A stretch of DNA of 40,327 nt from Hydrogenophaga sp. (GTDB lineage: Bacteria > Pseudomonadota > Gammaproteobacteria > Burkholderiales > Burkholderiaceae_C). The notes beneath the pieces were generated by a model, which searched no databases, was not told where the DNA came from, and saw only the letters and a list, made by a program, of their open reading frames with translations. The stretch covers positions 1-40,327 of the forward strand of contig JAIFMP010000032.1 in NCBI GenBank assembly GCA_020048405.1, read 5' to 3'. The position numbers were made by a program, and so were the translations under genes. This document shows, piece by piece, positions 34,904-40,327 of the stretch (position 1 is its first letter; every line of letters starts with the position of its first letter).

Positions 34904-35329
34904 TTATTTGTAAGGCAAAGGCTCGAGCTGCAAATCTGGTACAGGTTCAAATTCAGGGTCTTTGTGCAGCAAGACGGCTTGGCACTGCAAAGCAGTGGCG
35001 GCAATCCAGGCATCCCCCAACGACATGGGGTAACGCGCCTTCAGGCTGGCAGCCAACTCAAGCAGGGCCGGGCTGCTTTGCACCCAAGTGATGGGCAAGG
35101 TCTGACAGGCGGTATAAGCCTTGCGCCCAGCCGCCTCCCCCTCGTTTTTCCATACCCGGTACAGCACTTCCATCAGGGTAATGAAGCTGCCAAAAACTCG
35201 CACACCTGGCAATGCAGTGCCAGTTGCGGATGCCAGCGCGGCCGTCAGAATATCTTCCACGCGCTGACTGCCTGGCTCGTTGTAATGCAGCGTCAGCAGT
35301 GCCGACGTGTCCAAGACGTAGTTGTTCAT
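34904..35329 (-). CDS. vapC: VapC-type PIN domain ribonuclease toxin
   Basis: The 141-residue PIN protein has conserved acidic residues in YVLDTSALL (D7), FITLMEVLYRV (Glu) and MSLGDAWIAATAL (Asp), which would bind Mg2+. VapC toxins cut tRNA or rRNA. It follows and overlaps the Phd-type antitoxin gene by 4 bases. Confidence 0.87.
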   Translation of the reverse strand: MNNYVLDTSALLTLHYNEPGSQRVEDILTAALASATGTALPGVRVFGSFITLMEVLYRVWKNEGEAAGRKAYTACQTLPITWVQSSPALLELAASLKARYPMSLGDAWIAATALQCQAVLLHKDPEFEPVPDLQLEPLPYK

Positions 35330-35646
35330 ACAGGGGTTGATGGCGCAGCAGGGGTCAACGCCTCTTTGCGCTGCTCTGCCAATCGGTCAGCCTGACGGTC
35401 TTGTAGCAACTGCGCCACTGAACCTTGTCGCCCGGACCCGCGAAAGGCGGCAATGGCAGATAACCCGGCTTGCCTGACTGCGTCCTGGGTGGCATTGATC
35501 GACTGAGTTTGCGCCAAAAAAACTTCGGGTGTCATCATCAACGCCACGGTTCGCCCGTGCCGGGTGATGGTGACAGGTTCGCGTTGCACGGTATCGAGCA
35601 ATTGACCGAAGCGGTTTTGCGCTTCCATTGAGGTGACGGTGATCAT
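35326..35646 (-). CDS. Phd/YefM-type antitoxin of the VapC module
   Basis: The 106-residue protein begins MITVTSMEAQNRFGQLLDTV then QREPVTITRHGRTVALMMTP, the Phd/YefM DNA-binding fold. The C-terminal part (about 60-106) is charged and would wrap the toxin. ATG 35646 has AAAGGG upstream; a TTG one codon earlier is also in frame. CTGTACAG palindromes lie 27-55 bases upstream. Confidence 0.85.
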   Translation of the reverse strand: MITVTSMEAQNRFGQLLDTVQREPVTITRHGRTVALMMTPEVFLAQTQSINATQDAVRQAGLSAIAAFRGSGRQGSVAQLLQDRQADRLAEQRKEALTPAAPSTPV

Positions 35647-35672
35647 CAAGTGGCCCTTTCAAACTGGCTGAC

Positions 35673-35701
35673 CTGTACAGTATAGACAGTTGTCTGTACA
35701 G
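35673..35701. promoter_or_regulatory. Probable operator of the phd-vapC module
   Basis: Two copies of the palindrome CTGTACAG (35673-35680 and 35694-35701) lie 21 bases apart, that is two helical turns, around a central AGACA-GT-TGTCT inverted repeat (35684-35695). This nested symmetry just before the antitoxin gene fits cooperative autorepression. Confidence 0.5.
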
Positions 35702-35751
35702 TTGTTGAGCGGCAGTTTTCAGGCCATGTCGCAGCTTTTGGCAGAATAGAA

Positions 35752-35820
35752 GTTACGATAAATATTTAGAAATATGCCTTTATCCCATGTGAAATAAGCG
35801 TATGCGGCTATATAAATCAT
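35752..35820. repeat. Intergenic repeat, subtype B (diverged)
   Basis: On the minus strand it reads ATTTATATAGCCGCATACGC then TTATTTCACATGGGATAAAG, a weaker match to the other copies. It begins at the stop codon of an hsdS fragment (35817), as at 32795 and 33667. Confidence 0.45.
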
Positions 35821-36128
35821 AGTCTCTTCGCAACACCTCGCACGTCGACCTGACCGGTGACAGCGGCGGAGATCAGCGCGGTGCGGCGCTCTTGCAGCAG
35901 GTCGATGGCGCGTTGGGCTTCGGTGGTGAGGGAATCGAAGCGTGCCGTTTGATCGGCAATGAACGCCAAGATTGAGTCTTGCTCATTTTCAGGCGGCAGT
36001 ATCACGGGCAACTCCATCAGGTTCGTAGACGAGATGGAAGCCAAATTGGTGCTCTGTTTGGACCGCGTCATGAAATAGAACTGCGCGAAGTCTGATCCGG
36101 TAATCGCATCCAGCCAAGCCGACGCCAC
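35817..36128 (-). pseudogene. hsdS C-terminal fragment (copy A, longest)
   Basis: This 103-codon frame matches the second conserved half of HsdS. It keeps the end of a target-recognition domain (KQSTNLASISSTNLMELPVI, then LPPENEQ) and the helical spacer and C-terminus (ILAFIADQTARFDSLTTEAQ, RAIDLLQERRTALISAAVTG QVDV). The N-terminal target-recognition domain is missing, and no hsdM is present in the window, so no active type I enzyme can be made here. Confidence 0.75.
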
Positions 36129-36398
36129 CGTGCGCGGGCGAACGGCAAATCAAAGGCCGCGAGGCCGACCTGGACGCTCAAAAGCAGCCGCTGTGCATCA
36201 AGCACCAGCTCGCAAATCAATTGAGTCAGAAAGGTCTGTCCGCCCTCAACACTGGCTACACTCAAGCCATACCGTGGCGTGCTCTGCCGCGCAACCATTG
36301 TGAGCACCTGCACGGCCTGAAAGACACGCCGCAATTCTGATTCACTTCAATTGCGCTCAAGAATCAGCTAACGGCGGATCGGGCGACGTTCTGGCGCG
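36129..36398. other. Unassigned 270-base stretch
   Basis: No convincing gene is seen. A minus-strand frame (36068-36334) and a plus-strand frame both stay open for 60-85 codons, but neither matches a family I know. It probably holds decayed sequence between the hsdS fragment and the glycosyltransferase gene. Confidence 0.4.
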
Positions 36399-36449
36399 TT
36401 GAAACTAGTTGAAAGAGAGTATTTTTTGCTGAAGCGGTGGCTGTCCATC

Positions 36450-38579
36450 ATGGGGCTGGGCAGGTCCCAAAAAGACCTCGCTCTTGAGAGCATGCGGGCG
36501 CGGAAGCGTGGTAACGACTTGCTGAACGAGGGAAAGTTGGAGGAGGCGGTCTGCTGCTACCAGCATGCGTTGCAGCTCTTCCCTCGCGACGCGGATGCCC
36601 ATTTGAACCTAGGCTACGTATTCAGCGAGCAAGGTCTTTGGCCACAAGCACGGCAGGCACTGCAACAGGCCCTTACCATAAATCCGCTGTTGGCTGATGC
36701 GTTCTATTTGCTGGGGGTGGTTTCACGCGCAGAAGGGGCCATTGCGGATGCCCAGGCCAGCCTTGAAGCAGCTATACGGATCAACCCCGATCTGCAGGTT
36801 GCCTACCCCGAGCTGGTTCAAATCTTGGTGGACACAGGGCAACATGGCCTGGCTGAGCAAGTCCTGCGACAAGGTGTTAAGCAGTTTGCTGGTGACGCGC
36901 ACTCTCGATGGATGCTGGGACACTTTCTCTTCAATCAGAAGAACATCAATGAGGCCATCACCCATCTGCGCAGTGCTGTGGCCTTAATGCCGGATTTTCC
37001 AAAAGCGCACGAAAGCCTGGGGCTGGCGCTTCAAGCGCGGGGCACAAAATCCAGCCTTCTTGAAGCCGTACTGAGTTTCCGTACAGCCTTCTCACTGGGT
37101 CTGCAACAGGCAACGACATACAACTGCCTGGGCAATGCACTGCAACTGCTTGGACGCCACGGAGAAGCGATAGCTAGCTATGAGATGGCCTTGTCGATGC
37201 AACCGGCCAGCGCGGCAGTCTTGAGCAATTTAGGCGGGGCCTACCTTGCCAAGGGTGAATTGGATGCGGCAATTTCGAGCCATATGAAGGCGCTCCAAAT
37301 CCAGCCTGACTTTGCAGACGCGTATAGCAATATGCTGCTGGTACTGAACTACCACCCTGACCGCAGTGCCGCCGAGATCTTTGCCGCCTATCAGGCCTTC
37401 AACGAGCGCTTCGCCCGGCCATTGCGTTGCGAATGGTCCGCACATACCAACAGCCGCTACAAGAACCGATTGCTGCGACTCGGCTATATCCTGCCCGCGT
37501 TCAGCGCCGGCTCCTTGCGGCATTTTCTGGAACCCTTGTTGGCCCACCATGACAAGCAGGTGGTGGATGTCTATGCCTATGCGGAATTTGATACGTCCGA
37601 CCAACCCACGTCCCTTTATCGGCGGTACGCCGACCACTGGCTTGTATCCAAGGAAATGTCCGACCAGCAGTTGGCGCAGCGGATACGGGCGGACGGTATT
37701 GATGTCCTGGTGGATCTGGTGGGCCATACAGCCTCTAACCGGCTGCTGGTATTTGCCCGCAAGCCAGCTCCTGTGTCTGTGGCATGGCTGACTGGAAACG
37801 GCTATACAACGGGGCTAACGGCCATTGATTACATCCTCACGGACAGATTAAGCGCGCCCGTCGGGAGCGAACCGCTGTTTTCAGAAACGCCGTGGCGCTT
37901 GCCTGAAGGCTGCTTTGCGGCTTACCGGCCAGCATTGGGTATGGGCGACGTATCACCGCTACCGGCCACATCGCGGGGCTTCGTCACCTTCGGCAGCTTC
38001 ACCCGCGCCGTTCGCCTCAACCACCGAACGGTGCACGTCTGGGCGGAAATCCTGCGAAGCGTGGAGCATTCCAGGTTGGTGATAGACAGCACTGACTTTA
38101 GCGATTCCGAGGTTCAATCGGCATTTCTGCAAAAGTTTGCCGCCTATGGCATTGACAGCACGCGCTTGGACATCGGGTATCACTCGCCGCCATGGGATTT
38201 GCTGCGCGGCGTTGACATTGGTCTCGACTGTTTTCCCCATAACTCGGGGACGACGCTTTTTGAAACTCTGTATATGGGTGTACCCTACATCACTCTAGCA
38301 GGGCGACCCAGCGTGGGTCTGCTGGGCTCTGCCATCCTCACCAGCCTAGGACGGCCTGAGTGGATAGCACATGCGGAAGAAGATTACGTGGCAAAAGCGG
38401 TAGCGCTGGCCAAGGACATCGTCAGTTTAAGCACCGTGCGCGCCGGACTACGCACCGAACTGGCCTCCAGCGCACTAATGGATGAGGTCGGTTATTCTCG
38501 GCGGGCAGAGAGCGCTTTTCGAAGCATGTGGGTGAACTGGTGCGACGCCGCTGGGCAAATAGCTGTGGCGCAAAGGTAG
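36450..38579 (+). CDS. TPR protein with a SPINDLY/OGT-like GT41 glycosyltransferase domain
   Basis: This protein has about 709 residues. Residues about 15-330 hold seven or more tetratricopeptide repeats (e.g. DADAHLNLGYVFSEQGLWPQ). The C-terminal half fits family GT41: VDLVGHTASNRLLVFARKPA, VTFGSFTRAVRLNHRTVHVW, and DIGLDCFPHNSGTTLFETLY then MGVPYITLAGRP. Family members transfer sugars to Ser/Thr or Asn of proteins. At the place of the catalytic Lys of human OGT this protein has Arg (AVRLN), so the activity needs testing. Starts are unclear: ATG 36450, or TTG 36399 or 36426. Its lower GC than thyA suggests it belongs to the island. Confidence 0.75.
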   Translation: MGLGRSQKDLALESMRARKRGNDLLNEGKLEEAVCCYQHALQLFPRDADAHLNLGYVFSEQGLWPQARQALQQALTINPLLADAFYLLGVVSRAEGAIADAQASLEAAIRINPDLQVAYPELVQILVDTGQHGLAEQVLRQGVKQFAGDAHSRWMLGHFLFNQKNINEAITHLRSAVALMPDFPKAHESLGLALQARGTKSSLLEAVLSFRTAFSLGLQQATTYNCLGNALQLLGRHGEAIASYEMALSMQPASAAVLSNLGGAYLAKGELDAAISSHMKALQIQPDFADAYSNMLLVLNYHPDRSAAEIFAAYQAFNERFARPLRCEWSAHTNSRYKNRLLRLGYILPAFSAGSLRHFLEPLLAHHDKQVVDVYAYAEFDTSDQPTSLYRRYADHWLVSKEMSDQQLAQRIRADGIDVLVDLVGHTASNRLLVFARKPAPVSVAWLTGNGYTTGLTAIDYILTDRLSAPVGSEPLFSETPWRLPEGCFAAYRPALGMGDVSPLPATSRGFVTFGSFTRAVRLNHRTVHVWAEILRSVEHSRLVIDSTDFSDSEVQSAFLQKFAAYGIDSTRLDIGYHSPPWDLLRGVDIGLDCFPHNSGTTLFETLYMGVPYITLAGRPSVGLLGSAILTSLGRPEWIAHAEEDYVAKAVALAKDIVSLSTVRAGLRTELASSALMDEVGYSRRAESAFRSMWVNWCDAAGQIAVAQR

Positions 38580-38715
38580 CTGCAGTTTATACCGAGTTTG
38601 ACGTGCCGGGCGATGTCCGTTGAACTGGATGGACTGACGGCGAGTTATGTGCAGTTGGGGTAGGTGAGGGTCGCGCCGCATAGAATCTGGGGCTTTTCGC
38701 CAACGCCAGCCCCCC

Positions 38716-39546
38716 ATGCAGCACCCAGTCCGCACCCAATACGAAGATTTCATGCGCCTGGTGCACACCCAGGGCGTGTTCAAGGCAGACCGCACGGGCA
38801 CGGGCACCACCAGCGTGTTTGGCTACCAGATGCGGTTCAACCTGGCTGAAGGGTTTCCGCTGGTCACCACCAAGAAGGTGCACCTGAAATCCATCATCCA
38901 CGAGCTGCTGTGGTTCCTCACTGGCTCCAGCAACAACAACGACCTGCGCGCGCGCGGCGTCACCATTTGGGATGAGTGGGCACGGGAAGACGGCAGCCTG
39001 GGGCCGGTGTACGGCGTGCAGTGGCGCAGCTGGCCCAAGGCCGACGGCACGCACATTGACCAGATTTCAGAAGTCATCAAGACCCTGAAAACCAACCCCG
39101 ACTCGCGCCGCATCATCGTCAGCGCCTGGAACGTGGCCGAGCTGGACCAAATGGCACTGATGCCCTGCCATGCGTTTTTCCAGTTTTACGTGGCTCCAGC
39201 CACCGAGGCCGGACAGCGCGGCAAACTCAGCTGCCAGCTGTACCAGCGCAGCGCCGATATTTTTCTGGGCGTGCCCTTCAACATTGCCAGCTACGCCCTG
39301 TTGACCCACATGGTGGCGCAGCAGTGCGACCTGGACGTGGGCGATTTCATCTGGACCGGTGGGGACTGCCACATCTACAGCAACCACACCGAACAGGTGG
39401 CGCTGCAACTGAGCCGCGAGCCACGCCCCTACCCCATGCTGACCATCAAGCGACGGCCCGACAGCATCTTTGACTACCAGTTTGAAGACTTCGAGGTGAC
39501 GGGCTACGACCCACACCCCCCCATCAAAGCCCCCGTGGCTGTCTGA
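38716..39546 (+). CDS. thyA: Thymidylate synthase ThyA
   Basis: The 276-residue enzyme makes dTMP from dUMP using methylenetetrahydrofolate. The catalytic Cys is near residue 151 ([12 protein letters not shown]). Other conserved segments are [20 protein letters not shown], the dUMP-binding [10 protein letters not shown] and [27 protein letters not shown] sequence about 28 bases before the ATG may be a -10 box. It marks the return to core genes after the island. Confidence 0.96.
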   Translation: MQHPVRTQYEDFMRLVHTQGVFKADRTGTGTTSVFGYQMRFNLAEGFPLVTTKKVHLKSIIHELLWFLTGSSNNNDLRARGVTIWDEWAREDGSLGPVYGVQWRSWPKADGTHIDQISEVIKTLKTNPDSRRIIVSAWNVAELDQMALMPCHAFFQFYVAPATEAGQRGKLSCQLYQRSADIFLGVPFNIASYALLTHMVAQQCDLDVGDFIWTGGDCHIYSNHTEQVALQLSREPRPYPMLTIKRRPDSIFDYQFEDFEVTGYDPHPPIKAPVAV

Positions 39547-39555
39547 GCGCAGCCG

Positions 39556-40327
39556 GTGCTGACGCGCAAACAGTTGCTGGCCCTGGTGGCCCTCACACTC
39601 ATGTGGGGCGTCAACTGGCCCATGATGAAGCTGTCGCTGCGCGAGTTGTCGCCGTTGTATTTCCGCGCCATCACCATGACGCTGGGGGCCAGTTGGCTGT
39701 ACCTGTTTTTCCGCGCGCGGGGCGTGCGCATGCTGCCGCAGGGCACCGAGTGGCGTACGGTGGTGCTGCTGGGCCTGCCCAACATGCTGGGCTGGCACAC
39801 CATTTCCATCTTCGGGGTGAAAGAACTCAGCTCGGGCCGGGCGGCCATTCTGGGTTTCACCATGCCCATCTGGACGGTGCTGATCGGTGCGTTGTTCTTC
39901 GGCGAAAAGCTCACCCGCCGCGTGGCTTGGGCCACCTGTGCGGTGGCGCTGGCCATCGGCCTGCTGATGGCGCATGAAGTGCAAAACCTCAGTGGCAAAC
40001 CGCTTGGCGTGTTGTGGATGGAATTGGCCGCGCTGAGCTGGGCCATTGGCACACTGATGATGCGGCGCATGCACATCACGCTGCCCACCGAGGCCCTGGC
40101 CGTGTGGATGATGCTGCTGGCCAGCGTGTGCCTGTGGGCGCTGGCGCTGGTGGCCGAGCCCTGGCCGAGCTTTGCGTTTGGCCCCGCCATGTGGGGCAGC
40201 CTGGTGTATGGTGTGCTCATCAACTACGGGTTTGCACAAATCATCTGGTTCAGCCTGGCGCGCAACCTGCCCCCGGCCACCAGTGCCATGAGCGTCATGG
40301 CCATTCCCCTGATCGGCACGCTCAGCG
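39556..40327 (+). CDS. EamA/DMT family transporter, partial (runs off the right edge)
   Basis: From GTG 39556, nine bases after thyA, the frame stays open for 257 codons to the window edge. It encodes MLTRKQLLALVALTLMWGVN and several further hydrophobic helices, including the EamA-type NMLGWHTISIFGVKELSSGR then AAILGFTMPIWTVLIGALFF GEKLT. Two EamA repeats are visible, with the second incomplete. DMT exporters of this group move amino acids, sugars or other metabolites; the substrate is not known. Confidence 0.85.
   Translation, partial: MLTRKQLLALVALTLMWGVNWPMMKLSLRELSPLYFRAITMTLGASWLYLFFRARGVRMLPQGTEWRTVVLLGLPNMLGWHTISIFGVKELSSGRAAILGFTMPIWTVLIGALFFGEKLTRRVAWATCAVALAIGLLMAHEVQNLSGKPLGVLWMELAALSWAIGTLMMRRMHITLPTEALAVWMMLLASVCLWALALVAEPWPSFAFGPAMWGSLVYGVLINYGFAQIIWFSLARNLPPATSAMSVMAIPLIGTLS

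Noticed and set aside
31451-36128. CRISPR array suspected because of repeated sequence in the island
   Set aside because: The repeats are few, unevenly spaced by genes, diverged and hairpin-shaped; there are no regular spacers and no cas genes.

Overview
The window looks like a piece of a high-GC betaproteobacterial chromosome, most likely Burkholderiales and probably Comamonadaceae (Hydrogenophaga/Rhodoferax-like). The reasons are the housekeeping order dnaX-ybaB-recR with the SRP RNA gene beside dnaX, the gloB / methyltransferase / rnhA cluster, and short hairpin-bearing intergenic repeats of a kind I associate with this family. The genus is inference.

Layout. (1) Positions 1-8611 are an accessory block read leftwards. 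It holds a PcfJ-HIRAN protein, a large MmeI/type IIL-like restriction-modification enzyme with one frameshift, an intact HigB-HigA pair, an orphan BrnA-type antitoxin with an unusual N-terminus, a DUF6794-like protein, two damaged antitoxin genes and a partial unknown gene at the left edge. (2) 8640-13305 carries a SulP anion transporter, a small ankyrin protein and an arsenic operon (arsI, an arsR-arsC fusion, acr3). (3) 13437-18546 reads rightwards: moaA, mobA and moeA for molybdenum cofactor, then a GGDEF/EAL protein. (4) 18575-24260 reads leftwards: an RND pump with its periplasmic adaptor, rnhA and a SAM methyltransferase. (5) 24356-26760 reads rightwards: gloB and mltD. (6) 26806-31244 reads leftwards: dnaX, ebfC, recR, a MAPEG protein and a solute-binding protein. 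(7) The SRP RNA gene (about 31304-31402) marks the left edge of a second accessory block up to about 38600. This block begins with a truncated integrase. It continues with the broken remains of a type I restriction locus (the start of hsdR and three separate hsdS tails), among which sit four toxin-antitoxin modules: Phd/CcdA-like with CcdB, ParD-ParE, Xre-RES and Phd-VapC. A TPR/SPINDLY-type glycosyltransferase ends it. (8) thyA and a partial EamA-type transporter close the window.

The most unusual points are: the adjacent PcfJ-HIRAN and MmeI-like genes, whose 5' ends resemble each other; the repeating hsdS-tail / repeat / toxin-antitoxin arrangement; an antitoxin that seems to join a Phd-type DNA-binding half to a CcdA-type tail; an A9 slippery run in dnaX with stops close by in both other frames; and dispersed repeats that supply coding sequence to a restriction enzyme and to an RND pump. 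Two genes run off the window, one at each edge.
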